Of a DNA stretch of 64,000 bases, positions 35,265 through 43,698 are shown one piece after another; the stretch's first letter is position 1; every line of letters starts with the position of its first letter. The DNA is from Novilysobacter antarcticus (GTDB taxonomy: Bacteria; Pseudomonadota; Gammaproteobacteria; Xanthomonadales; Xanthomonadaceae). The position numbers and the translations under genes were made by a program. Under the pieces are notes generated by a model, which was not told the DNA's origin, did no database searches, and worked only from the letters and a program-made list of their open reading frames with translations. The stretch lies in NCBI RefSeq assembly GCF_019802285.1, contig NZ_JAIEUJ010000004.1:234192-298191 (forward strand), written 5' to 3'.

Positions 35265-35954
35265 ATGCGACACAGTGAGCGCCATAGAACGCATCGGACC
35301 GGGTGGCTGCGCGCCGCCGTACTGGGGGCCAACGACGGCATCGTTTCGACGGCCAGCTTGGTGCTGGGCGTAGCGGCGGCGGGTGCAGGCACCAAGGCCA
35401 TCCTCGTTGCGGGTGTCGCCGGGCTGGTATCCGGCGCGATGTCGATGGCGGCGGGCGAGTATGTCTCGGTCAGTTCGCAGGCCGACACCGAGCGGGCAGA
35501 CCTTGCTCGCGAGAGCAAGGAGCTGGCCGCCAACATCGACCAGGAACATGAGGAGCTGGTCTCGATCTACATCAAGCGCGGACTGGACCGGCCGCTGGCG
35601 ACCAGTGTCGCCACCCAGCTGATGGAGCACGACGCGCTGGGCGCACACGCCCGCGACGAGCTGGGCATCTCCGAGACGCTCACCGCCAAACCGGTCCAGG
35701 CCGCGTTCGCCTCGGCGGCGACCTTTGCCGCCGGCGCGGCGTTGCCATTGCTGGCCGCGCTGCTGATACCGGAGGCCGTGCTGATGTGGGGTGTCGCCGG
35801 CTGCTCGCTGTTTTTTCTGGCCAGTTTGGGCCTGATCGCTGCACGGGCGGGCGGCGCACCCGCGCTGCCATCGGTGTTGCGCGTCGCCTTCTGGGGCGCG
35901 CTGGCGATGGGCCTGACCACCGCGGTCGGCTCGCTGTTTGGAGCGGTCGGGTGA
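35265..35954 (+). CDS. VIT1/CCC1 family iron/manganese transporter
   Basis: A 229-residue protein with five membrane helices. The family start WLRAAVLGANDGIVSTASLVLGVAAAG and the SGAMSMAAGEYVSVSSQADTERAD segment (first two helices) are unmistakable. The cytoplasmic stretch of about residues 75-140 is rich in Glu and Asp for metal binding. It moves Fe2+ or Mn2+ out of the cytoplasm. ATG 35265 follows GAGAGGGAT. Confidence 0.92.
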   Translation: MRHSERHRTHRTGWLRAAVLGANDGIVSTASLVLGVAAAGAGTKAILVAGVAGLVSGAMSMAAGEYVSVSSQADTERADLARESKELAANIDQEHEELVSIYIKRGLDRPLATSVATQLMEHDALGAHARDELGISETLTAKPVQAAFASAATFAAGAALPLLAALLIPEAVLMWGVAGCSLFFLASLGLIAARAGGAPALPSVLRVAFWGALAMGLTTAVGSLFGAVG

Positions 35955-35994
35955 GCGTTGCGAGGAACATCACCGCAGTCAGCACGAGGTAATC

Positions 35995-36753
35995 ATGAAC
36001 ACTGCCGTCAGAGATTCGCTCAGCAAAGTGCCCCAGGTGACGTTTGGCTTCTGGCTGATCAAGATCCTCGCCACCACCTTGGGCGAAACCGGCGGCGACG
36101 CGGTGTCGATGTCGATGAACCTCGGCTACCTGGTGAGTACCGCGATCTTCATGGGCATTTTTGTGGCGGCGGTGTTGATGCAGATCGCCGCCAAAAAGTT
36201 CCACCCCTTCGTGTACTGGGTCACCATCATTGCGTCGACCACGGTCGGCACGACGTTGGCGGATTTCGTCGATCGGTCCCTGGGCATCGGCTATCTGGGC
36301 GGCACGATCATGCTGGTCGCGTTGCTGATCGCCTCCCTTTTCGCCTGGTACAAATCCCTCGGGTCCATCGATGTCGGCTCGGTGCACACGCCCAAGGCCG
36401 AGGGGTTCTACTGGCTGACGATCATGTTCTCGCAAACGCTCGGCACCGCCCTGGGCGACTGGACCGCCGACAGCGCGGGGCTGGGCTATACCGGCGCGGC
36501 GCTGATCTTTTCCGGACTGCTGGCGGTGGTCGCCCTTGCCTATTTCTTCTCCAGCATCTCGCACACCCTTCTGTTCTGGGCGGCATTCGTGCTGACCCGG
36601 CCGCTGGGGGCGGTGGTCGGCGACTACCTCGACAAGCCGGCGGCGAGCGGCGGACTCGAGTTCAGCCGTTACACCGCTTCAGGCCTGCTGCTGGTGGCCA
36701 TCGTGCTGCTGATCGTGGTGATTCCGCAGCGTGCGGCGGAGAAGTCGCACTGA
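35995..36753 (+). CDS. COG4705 family membrane protein
   Basis: A 252-residue protein with eight or so membrane segments arranged as two similar halves. The repeat motif T-L-G-E-T-G-G-D / T-V-G-T-T-L-A-D / T-L-G-T-A-L-G-D / P-L-G-A-V-V-G-D is spaced through the protein at the ends of helices, with the conserved Asp residues facing the same side. The family is uncharacterised; its acidic helix ends suggest ion transport. It follows the VIT1-like gene after 40 bases. Confidence 0.88.
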   Translation: MNTAVRDSLSKVPQVTFGFWLIKILATTLGETGGDAVSMSMNLGYLVSTAIFMGIFVAAVLMQIAAKKFHPFVYWVTIIASTTVGTTLADFVDRSLGIGYLGGTIMLVALLIASLFAWYKSLGSIDVGSVHTPKAEGFYWLTIMFSQTLGTALGDWTADSAGLGYTGAALIFSGLLAVVALAYFFSSISHTLLFWAAFVLTRPLGAVVGDYLDKPAASGGLEFSRYTASGLLLVAIVLLIVVIPQRAAEKSH

Positions 36754-36817
36754 CGCTCTCTGGGCGCGCGCCTGCGGCGTCAATCGATAACAATAGCACC
36801 GTTTCCAATCACGTCTC

Positions 36818-36831
36818 TTGATCCATGTCAA
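36818..36831 (+). promoter_or_regulatory. FNR/DNR-type binding site of the nitric oxide reductase operon
   Basis: TTGATCCATGTCAA is a near-perfect FNR/ANR/DNR box (TTGAT-N4-ATCAA, with G for A as in many DNR sites). It lies 128 bases before the first gene of the nor operon. An inverted repeat TGAAC-aagag-GTTCA follows at 36841-36855. Control by low oxygen or NO is inferred. Confidence 0.75.
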
Positions 36832-36945
36832 TGACTAACCTGAACAAGAGGTTCATGATTCAGTCAAGAGTGCCTGCGCGCCGTTGATTCTGGCGGAGAC
36901 CGCGCGGGCACATTGCCGGCAACCTCTCTTGGGGAGGTGATTGAC

Positions 36946-37236
36946 GTGGCGCAGCGACTGATTGATCTGACGATTGCGATCCTGGCCAGCATCGTGTCCT
37001 TCCTGCTGTCGTGGCCGTACTTCCGCAATTTCGAGTACTGGGCCGAGTCGCGCGCGATGTGGCTGGTGTATTTCGTCGTCGGCTTCCTGCTGGCGGTGTA
37101 CGTTTTCTACGTCCTGCTGCGGATCACGCGCACCCTGTTCGAACACGACGCGCTGGACCGCGCTGACACGGCCGCCGGAGTGGCACGCAATGAATCCGGC
37201 GCAGATGCCAATCGCGATACCGGGGGCCGGTCGTGA
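36946..37236 (+). CDS. Small membrane protein of the nitric oxide reductase operon
   Basis: A 96-residue protein with two membrane helices (about residues 6-24 and 37-61) and a charged tail. GTG 36946 is chosen because GGGGAGG stands 8 bases before it. The stop overlaps the GTG start of the norC-like gene (GTGA), so it is coupled to the reductase. It may be an accessory or assembly subunit. I do not recognise the family. Confidence 0.65.
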   Translation: MAQRLIDLTIAILASIVSFLLSWPYFRNFEYWAESRAMWLVYFVVGFLLAVYVFYVLLRITRTLFEHDALDRADTAAGVARNESGADANRDTGGRS

Positions 37237-38210
37237 GCTGCGGGGAGGGCAAACCGTGCCGGGAAGCGTTACACCGGCGGACCGCCCTGGGCGTGCTGTT
37301 TTTCATGCTGTTGATCTTCCTGGGCCTGTCATCGGTTTCCTTCATCGACTCGCGCGGCCAAGTGACACCGGACACGGTGAGTTTCAGCTCGCATGACGCT
37401 GTCGCCGGCAAACGCGTTTTCCAGGCCTACAACTGCATGGGTTGTCACACCATGGTCGGCAACGGCGCGTATCTGGGGCCGGATCTGACCAATACCTACG
37501 AGCGCACCGGAGCCGCGTGGCTGGCCGCGTTCCTGCCGTCTTCGGGCACGTGGCCGACCAGTGCGGCGCTGCGGATCCAGTTGCAGGGAGCCGCCCTGGC
37601 CGCCGACAGCGGTTCGGCATCCCTTGACGACTACCTCAAGAAGTATCCCGGTGCCGCCGAGCGCGTGCAGCGTCGCGGCGGTCATGACTCGCTGATGCCC
37701 AACCTGCCGCTGAAAGCCGAGGAGGTGGCGAACCTGATCGCCTACCTCAAATACACCTCGGCAATGAACACCGAGGGCTGGCCACCCAAGCCGAAGGTGG
37801 ACGGACTGACCTTCAAATATGCATCGCCCGGTTTCAACGTGATGTCCACCGCCGCGGCCTCGGGCGTCGCCGCCGCGGCGACCGCTACCGCCGCGGCGTT
37901 GCAGGACCCTGCCACCCATGGCGCGCAACTGGTCAAGGACTACGCCTGCACTGCGTGCCATTCGCCGGACCAGCAGAAGCTGGTGGGTCCGGGCTGGGGC
38001 GGCCTGTACGGATCCCATGTGAGCCTGGCCGATGGCAGCACGGTGGTGGCCGATGAGGCGTATCTGAGCGAATCGATCCGCAACGCCAACAGCCAGATCG
38101 TTGCCGGCTACGCCGCGGGCACGATGCCCGAGTACGCCGGCATGCTCACCGACGACGAGGTCGCGGCGATGACCGCCTATATCCGCAGTCTGCAGGAGCC
38201 GGGGCAATGA
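37233..38210 (+). CDS. norC: NorC-like cytochrome c subunit fused to a second cytochrome c domain
   Basis: A 325-residue dihaem protein. One N-terminal membrane helix (about 18-36) is followed by the NorC domain, with haem motif C68-M-G-C71-H72, the GNGAYLGPDL stretch and the family's WPPKPKVDG end near 183. An Ala-rich linker (about 205-225) joins a second domain with C239-T-A-C242-H243 and Met ligand M298, much like the cytochrome c tail of caa3-oxidase subunit II (LVGPGWGGLYGS). Ordinary NorC has about 150 residues and one haem. The added domain may take electrons from another soluble donor. Both ends overlap neighbours by 4 bases. Confidence 0.88.
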   Translation: MSCGEGKPCREALHRRTALGVLFFMLLIFLGLSSVSFIDSRGQVTPDTVSFSSHDAVAGKRVFQAYNCMGCHTMVGNGAYLGPDLTNTYERTGAAWLAAFLPSSGTWPTSAALRIQLQGAALAADSGSASLDDYLKKYPGAAERVQRRGGHDSLMPNLPLKAEEVANLIAYLKYTSAMNTEGWPPKPKVDGLTFKYASPGFNVMSTAAASGVAAAATATAAALQDPATHGAQLVKDYACTACHSPDQQKLVGPGWGGLYGSHVSLADGSTVVADEAYLSESIRNANSQIVAGYAAGTMPEYAGMLTDDEVAAMTAYIRSLQEPGQ

Positions 38211-39907
38211 TCAAGATCGATTATCAAACCCAGCGACTGAGCCTGCGGTTCTTCATGTTGATGCTGGTGCTGTTCGTCTTCCAGGCCGGCTTCGGCATGG
38301 TCCTGGCACTGCAGCAGATCGATCCGACCCTGCTGGCGGGCAACCTCAACTTCAACGTGATCCGGGCCGAACATCTCAATCTGGGCATCATCTGGATCCT
38401 GTGCGGCTTTATCGGCACGATCCTGTTCGTGGGGCCACTGTTGTCGCATCGCGAGCTGGCTGCGCCGTGGCTGATCAAGTTCCTGTTCTACGCCGTGGTC
38501 GCCGTGACGCTTTGGAACGTCGGCACCCAGTACCTGGCCCAGTCCGGGGTCGCCGGTTGGTGGCTCGGACAACCGATGCTGCAGGAAGGGCTGGAGTACC
38601 TGGAGGCGGGCCGGATCGCCGACATCGTGATCCTGATCGGCTTCTGCATCCTGTGCTACGTGGTGCTGAGGACGTTCCCGCCGCGGCGCGACTGGAACGA
38701 GATCCACTGGGCGCTCGGCATCGGCGTCATCGCGCTGACCCTGGTCTGGCTGTTCGGCTTCTTCTTCATCGAGCGCCTCGATGTGCAGGAGTACTTCCGC
38801 TGGTACGTCGTCCATTACTGGGTCGAGGGCGTCTGGGAGGTGATCCACATCGCCCTGGTCGGGTTCCTGCTGGTGCTGATGTTCGACGCCAAGGTCAAAA
38901 GCGTCGGCTACGCCGTGTTCTGGGGCGTGGTTCTGGTGTGGCTGTCGGGCCTGCTGGGCAACGCGCACCACTATTTCTGGGTCGGCACGCCGGAGTTCTG
39001 GCAGTTCTGGGGGTCACTGTTCAGTGCGCTGGAGCCACTGCCGCTGATCTTCTGCTTCTGGCATGTGTATCTGGATGCGCATCACGACCGCAGGCCGCTG
39101 AAAAATGCGCCGGCTTTCTACTTCATCCTTGGCTCGGTGGTGCTGGAGCAGGTGGGCGCCGGCATCCTGGGCTTCACGATGACTTTTGCGCTGACGAATG
39201 TCTGGTCACACGGCACCTGGGTAACCCCGGCGCATGCGCACCTGGCGTTGTTCGGCACCTTCGGCATGCTCGGCATCGGCGCGGCGTACTACGCCGTGCC
39301 ATTGATGCGCGGGCTGGCCGACTATGACCAGCGCTGGGGCAAGCTCTCGTTCTGGCTGCTGTTCGTGGGCATGCTCGGCATGGCGTTCGCCTTCGCACTC
39401 GGCGGCACCGTGCAGGTGTTCGTGTACCGCACGCTTGGGCTGGACTGGTTTGGTGGCGATGTGTTCCCGGCGATGAACCTGTTCAAGATCCTGGTGCCGG
39501 TGTTCGGGGTGATCTTCAGCATCGGAACGGTCACGCTGGTGTACGACCTGCTGACGCTGGGGCATCGCCACGCCGCCCCGATCGCGGACCTGCGCGGTAC
39601 CGTGCGGCGTGGTCCGCCGGTCGCCGGCTGGGGCCGCTACCTGACCGGTTTCGAGGCAGGCATGTGGCTGCTGGCGATGTGGCTGTTTGGTGCGGTCATC
39701 ACCTTGGGCCTGCTGAGCTTCAATCTTTCGGTGGTGCAGGCAGGCAATGCGACGCTCCCGTACCTGCTCGCCAGCATCGGCTATCCCGGCCTGCTGCTGG
39801 TGACGCTGCTGTTTGTCTGGCGTTTCCTGGCGTCGCTGGAAATGCGGAGTTACGAGCCGGAATCCGCCGGCAGTGTGCTCCCGCCAATGGCGCCGGTGGC
39901 TGGTTGA
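38207..39907 (+). CDS. norB: Nitric oxide reductase large subunit NorB
   Basis: A 566-residue haem-copper family enzyme that reduces NO to N2O. The metal ligands follow the cytochrome-bc NOR pattern: H56 (AEHLNLG), H203 (VVHYW), the glutamates E207 and E211 (VEGVWE), H254-H255 (GNAHH) and H343/H345 (AHAHLAL). About fourteen membrane helices are present, two more than the usual twelve, and the protein is about 100 residues longer than common NorB, mainly at its C-terminal end. It overlaps the norC-like gene by 4 bases. No norQ or norD lies in the window. Confidence 0.92.
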   Translation: MIKIDYQTQRLSLRFFMLMLVLFVFQAGFGMVLALQQIDPTLLAGNLNFNVIRAEHLNLGIIWILCGFIGTILFVGPLLSHRELAAPWLIKFLFYAVVAVTLWNVGTQYLAQSGVAGWWLGQPMLQEGLEYLEAGRIADIVILIGFCILCYVVLRTFPPRRDWNEIHWALGIGVIALTLVWLFGFFFIERLDVQEYFRWYVVHYWVEGVWEVIHIALVGFLLVLMFDAKVKSVGYAVFWGVVLVWLSGLLGNAHHYFWVGTPEFWQFWGSLFSALEPLPLIFCFWHVYLDAHHDRRPLKNAPAFYFILGSVVLEQVGAGILGFTMTFALTNVWSHGTWVTPAHAHLALFGTFGMLGIGAAYYAVPLMRGLADYDQRWGKLSFWLLFVGMLGMAFAFALGGTVQVFVYRTLGLDWFGGDVFPAMNLFKILVPVFGVIFSIGTVTLVYDLLTLGHRHAAPIADLRGTVRRGPPVAGWGRYLTGFEAGMWLLAMWLFGAVITLGLLSFNLSVVQAGNATLPYLLASIGYPGLLLVTLLFVWRFLASLEMRSYEPESAGSVLPPMAPVAG

Positions 39908-39916
39908 GCAGGGGAT

Positions 39917-39980
39917 GCCGTGCCTGACCGGGCCGGGCACGGCAAAACACGAACGCAGCCCTTTGGCTGCGTTCGTGTTT
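39917..39980. terminator. Double-hairpin terminator, likely bidirectional
   Basis: The first stem pairs GCCGTGCC with GGCACGGC. The second is a perfect 16-bp stem, AAACACGAACGCAGCC with GGCTGCGTTCGTGTTT, around CTTT. A-rich and T-rich ends on both sides suit termination of the nor operon (plus) and of the PrpB-like gene (minus). Confidence 0.88.
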
Positions 39981-40023
39981 GTTTCAGCAATCGCTCCGTT
40001 GGAGCTGGTGGTCGCGCGTGCGC

Positions 40024-40911
40024 CTACTTGGCGTCGCTGAAGACCTTGTCCAGGCGCTGCTCGAACTCGTGGTAGCCGATCCGGTCGTACAGCTCCTCGC
40101 GGGTCTGCATGCTGTCGACCACGTTCTTCTGGTGGCCATCGTTGCGGATGGCGGTATAGACGGCCTCGGCGGCCTTGTTCATCGCCCGGAACGCCGACAG
40201 GGGAAACAGCTGCATCGCCAAACCCACTGAGGCCAGCTCGTCGCGGCTGAACAAGGGGGTCTGGCCGAACTCGGTGATGTTGGCCAGCACCGGCGCCTTC
40301 ACCGCATCCACGAAGCGCTGGTAGGTCGGCAGGTCGTAGGCGGCCTCGGCGAAGATGCCGTCGGCGCCGGCTTCCACGAACGCAATCGCGCGCTCGATCG
40401 CCTCATCCACGCCGTGCGAGGCGATCGCGTCGGTGCGCGCGATCAGGAAGAAATCCGGATCGGTCTTCGCATCCGCGGCCGCCTTGATGCGGTCGACCAT
40501 TTCGTCCTTGGAGACGATTTCCTTGCCCGGACGGTGGCCGCAGCGCTTGGCGCCGACCTGGTCCTCGATATGGCAGGCCGCGCCGCCGGCCTTGATCAGC
40601 GACTTGACGGTGCGGGCGATGTTGAACGCGCTGGGGCCGAAGCCGGTGTCGATGTCGACCAGCAGCGGCAGGTCGCAGACATCGGTGATCCGGCGCACGT
40701 CGGTGAGCACGTCATCCAGCGTGTTGATGCCCAGATCCGGCAGGCCCAGCGAGCCGGCCGCGACGCCGCCGCCGGAGAGATAGATGGCGCGATACCCGGC
40801 GCGTTTGGCTAACAGAGCGTGGTTGGCGTTGATGGTGCCAACGATCTGCAGCGGCTTCTCTTCGTTGAGTGCTTGGCGAAACCGGGCGCCGGGGCTGGTC
40901 ATTGCGGTCAT
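40024..40911 (-). CDS. PrpB-like lyase (isocitrate lyase/PEP mutase superfamily)
   Basis: A 295-residue TIM-barrel lyase. The catalytic loop is K122-R-C-G-H-R ([11 protein letters not shown]) and the metal site D86-I-D88 ([10 protein letters not shown]). These match 2-methylisocitrate lyase; 2,3-dimethylmalate lyase and oxaloacetate decarboxylases have the same build. It cleaves a C-C bond of a 2-hydroxy-diacid to pyruvate plus a smaller acid. No prpC, prpD or prpR is adjacent, so PrpB itself is uncertain. ATG 40911 has a weak GAGAG site; ATG 40944 and 40902 are also in frame. A dead fragment of the same superfamily is at 17369. Confidence 0.85.
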   Translation of the reverse strand: MTAMTSPGARFRQALNEEKPLQIVGTINANHALLAKRAGYRAIYLSGGGVAAGSLGLPDLGINTLDDVLTDVRRITDVCDLPLLVDIDTGFGPSAFNIARTVKSLIKAGGAACHIEDQVGAKRCGHRPGKEIVSKDEMVDRIKAAADAKTDPDFFLIARTDAIASHGVDEAIERAIAFVEAGADGIFAEAAYDLPTYQRFVDAVKAPVLANITEFGQTPLFSRDELASVGLAMQLFPLSAFRAMNKAAEAVYTAIRNDGHQKNVVDSMQTREELYDRIGYHEFEQRLDKVFSDAK

Positions 40912-40956
40912 GGGGCTCTCAGTGGGGATTAGTGAGAGCCCCATGGTACCGCCGCG

Positions 40957-42639
40957 TCACATCTGGGCGTAGTTGGGGCCGTCGCCGCCGAGCGGAGCCA
41001 CCCAGACGATGTTCTGGGTTGGATCCTTGATGTCGCAGGTCTTGCAGTGCACGCAGTTGGCGAAGTTGATCTGCAGCTTCTCCGCGCCCGGCTCGCCGAC
41101 AAACTCGTACACCCCGGCCGGGCAGTAGCGCGCTTCCGGTCCACCGTACTCGGCCAGATTCACGGTGACCGGCACCGCCGGATCCTTCAGCGTCAGGTGC
41201 GCCGGCTGGCTCTCATCGTGGTGGGTGCTGCTCAGGAACACCGAGCTGAGGCGGTCGAAGGTCAGCACGCCATCGGGCTTGGGGTAGTCGATCTTCTCGC
41301 GCTTGTCGGCCGGGTCCAGGCACTCGTGGTCGGCCTTGGAATGGCGCAGCGTCCACGGCGGATTGCGGATGCCCAGCTTGGGCAGCAGCCACTGTTCGAT
41401 GCCGGTCATCAGGGTCGCGATCATGCGGCCCTTCTTGAACCACTGCTTGAAGTTCTTGGACTGCTTGAGCTCGTCGTGCAGCCAGCTGGCTTCGAACGCG
41501 GCCGGGTAGGCGGTCAGCTCATCCTGCGAGCGGCCGGCGGCGAGCGCGTCGAATGCGGCCTGGGCGGCCTGCATGCCGGTCTTGATCGCCGCGTGGCTGC
41601 CCTTGATCCGGCTGGCGTTGAGGTAGCCGGCTTCGCAGCCGACCAGCGCGCCGCCGGGGAATACGGTCTTGGGCAGCGACATCAGGCCGCCGGCGGTGAT
41701 CGTGCGCGCGCCGTAGGAGATGCGCTTGCCGCCTTCCAGATGCTTGCGGATCGAGGGGTGGGTCTTGAATCGCTGGAACTCCTGGAACGGGCTCAGCCAC
41801 GGGTTGCTGTAGTCCAGCCCGACCACGAAGCCAACCGCGATCTTGTTGTCATCGGCGTGGTAGAGGAACGAGCCGCCGTAGGTCTCCGAGTCCAGCGGCC
41901 AGCCGGCGGTATGCACCACCAGACCCGGCTCGTGCTTGGACGGGTCAACCTGCCACAGCTCCTTGATGCCCAGGCCATAGCTTTGCGGGTCGCAGTCCTT
42001 GTCCAGCTGGTAACGGGCGATCAGCTGGCGGCCGAGCTGGCCGCGTGAGCCCTCGGCGAAGATCGTGTACTTGGCGTGCAGCTCCATGCCGCGCTGGAAC
42101 TGCGGGCCGGGCGCGCGGTTCTTGTCCAGGCCCATGTCGCCGGTGGCGACACCGATCACGGCGCCGGCCTCGTTGTAGAGCACTTCGGCGGCGGCGAAGC
42201 CGGGGAAGATTTCCACCCCGAGCGCTTCGGCCTGCCCCGCCAGCCAGCGGGTGACTTCGCCCAGGCTGATGATGTAGTTGCCGTGGTTGTCGAAGCATTC
42301 CGGCAGCAGCGCGGCCGGGGTCGCCTTGGCGCCGGTCTCGCTGAGGAACAGGAACTCGTCGCGGGTCACCGGCTGGCGCAGCGGTGCGCCGCGCTCCTTC
42401 CAGTCCGGGAACAGCTCGTCCAGCGCGCGGGTGTCCATGATCGCGCCCGACAGGATGTGCGCGCCCGGCTCGGAGCCTTTTTCCAGCACGCACACGGACA
42501 CTTCGCTGCCGTTGCTGGCGGCGAGCTGGCGCAGGTGGATCGCGGTGGCCAGTCCGGCCGGGCCGGCGCCGACCACGACGATGTCGTACTCCATCGATTC
42601 GCGGGGGCCGTAGGTGGCGAGCAGGTCTTCCGGGGTCAT
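40957..42639 (-). CDS. Electron transfer flavoprotein-ubiquinone oxidoreductase
   Basis: A 560-residue ETF-QO, which passes electrons from acyl-CoA dehydrogenases via ETF to the quinone pool. The FAD motif DIVVVGAGPAGLATAIHL lies near residue 19. The C-terminal [4Fe-4S] region has CPAGVYEF and NCVHCKTCDIKDPTQNI, the family hallmark. ATG 42639 (MTPEDLL) has GGAA upstream. It serves the acyl-CoA dehydrogenases at 50362 and 63926; ETF itself is not in the window. The short gap to the lyase gene (45 bases) suggests one transcript. Confidence 0.95.
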   Translation of the reverse strand: MTPEDLLATYGPRESMEYDIVVVGAGPAGLATAIHLRQLAASNGSEVSVCVLEKGSEPGAHILSGAIMDTRALDELFPDWKERGAPLRQPVTRDEFLFLSETGAKATPAALLPECFDNHGNYIISLGEVTRWLAGQAEALGVEIFPGFAAAEVLYNEAGAVIGVATGDMGLDKNRAPGPQFQRGMELHAKYTIFAEGSRGQLGRQLIARYQLDKDCDPQSYGLGIKELWQVDPSKHEPGLVVHTAGWPLDSETYGGSFLYHADDNKIAVGFVVGLDYSNPWLSPFQEFQRFKTHPSIRKHLEGGKRISYGARTITAGGLMSLPKTVFPGGALVGCEAGYLNASRIKGSHAAIKTGMQAAQAAFDALAAGRSQDELTAYPAAFEASWLHDELKQSKNFKQWFKKGRMIATLMTGIEQWLLPKLGIRNPPWTLRHSKADHECLDPADKREKIDYPKPDGVLTFDRLSSVFLSSTHHDESQPAHLTLKDPAVPVTVNLAEYGGPEARYCPAGVYEFVGEPGAEKLQINFANCVHCKTCDIKDPTQNIVWVAPLGGDGPNYAQM

Positions 42640-42756
42640 GGCGGTTCCATTGCTGTTGATGCGCCGTGCGGCACATGCAGGAGTGGCTGGGGAACGTCTT
42701 CGCGGGAGCGGGATGGAATCGATTATCCCGCGCACCGGCTGAAGACGCGAAACGGG

Positions 42757-43698
42757 CTAGCTTGTGGTGTTGCCGGTCGGCAGGGCCGCGGTCAGGATCG
42801 CCGACGGGGCCGCGTTCCAGATCGCATCCGCGCGCGATGCCAGATGCGCGAACACGCGTTCCAGATGCTTGATCCGGTGCGGCTGGCCCATCACCCAGGG
42901 ATGGATGTTGAGCGCGAGCAGACGGCCGTGGCCGGTCTCGCGCGCCTCGCGGAGCAGGAACTCGCAGGCGTCGATCACCTGGTCGGCGTATTCGGATTCG
43001 GCGTGCAGGTTGTCACCGACGATGAAGCGGTCCTCCAGCTCCAGCGACAGCGGCAGGATCGACAGCGGGCCGTGGTCGGTGTTGAAGGCGTACGGCAGTT
43101 CGTCGTTGACCCAGTCCGCGCACCAGTCGAGGCCGGCCTCACGCAGCAGATCGGGCGTGCGGTGTGACTGCGAGCGCGCCGGCGACAACCAGCCGCGGAT
43201 CGGTTGCGCGGCGTAGGGTTGCAGCGCGGCGAGGCTGCGCTGGATCGACTCGCGCTCGCGTGCCTCGTCCAGGCCGCCGTAGTGGACGGCATCCATGTTC
43301 CAGCCGTGGCCGAGCAGCTCGAAACCGGTCGCCTGCACGCGGCGCAGCAGCGCCGGGTAGCGTTCGGCCAGCTCGCCATTGACCGCGACACTGGCCGTGA
43401 GGTCCTGCGCTTTCAGCGCATCCAGCACGCGGAACACCCCAACCCGGTTGCCATAGTCGCGCAGCGTGTAATGGCGCAGGTCGGGGTAGGGCATGGTCAT
43501 GCTGCCGGGCGCCTTGAAGCCTTCGCCGGTCGGGTTCAGCGGGAAGTGCTCCAGGCTCAGGTTCAGCCACAACGCCAGCGGCTTGCCGTCCGGCCACGCC
43601 ACCGGGGCGCGCTCGGCCAGCATCGACCACGCATAGCGGTCATGGTCCATGCCGTGGCGGCGGTTCGGGTATTCCAGGTATTCCGGGCCCAGGCTCAT
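42757..43698 (-). CDS. Polysaccharide-deacetylase-fold hydrolase, PuuE/imidase type, copy 1
   Basis: A 313-residue NodB-like hydrolase. The RDYGNRVGVFRVLDAL segment and GFELLGHGWNMDAVHYGG carry residues of the PuuE-type active site; a C-terminal NIHPWVMGQPHRIKHLERV matches the last motif. Members include allantoinase PuuE and the bacterial cyclic imide hydrolase. The ATG overlaps the stop of the next deacetylase (ATGA). With the isochorismatase-fold gene upstream it probably opens a cyclic amide or imide. The substrate is unknown. Confidence 0.8.
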   Translation of the reverse strand: MSLGPEYLEYPNRRHGMDHDRYAWSMLAERAPVAWPDGKPLALWLNLSLEHFPLNPTGEGFKAPGSMTMPYPDLRHYTLRDYGNRVGVFRVLDALKAQDLTASVAVNGELAERYPALLRRVQATGFELLGHGWNMDAVHYGGLDEARERESIQRSLAALQPYAAQPIRGWLSPARSQSHRTPDLLREAGLDWCADWVNDELPYAFNTDHGPLSILPLSLELEDRFIVGDNLHAESEYADQVIDACEFLLREARETGHGRLLALNIHPWVMGQPHRIKHLERVFAHLASRADAIWNAAPSAILTAALPTGNTTS

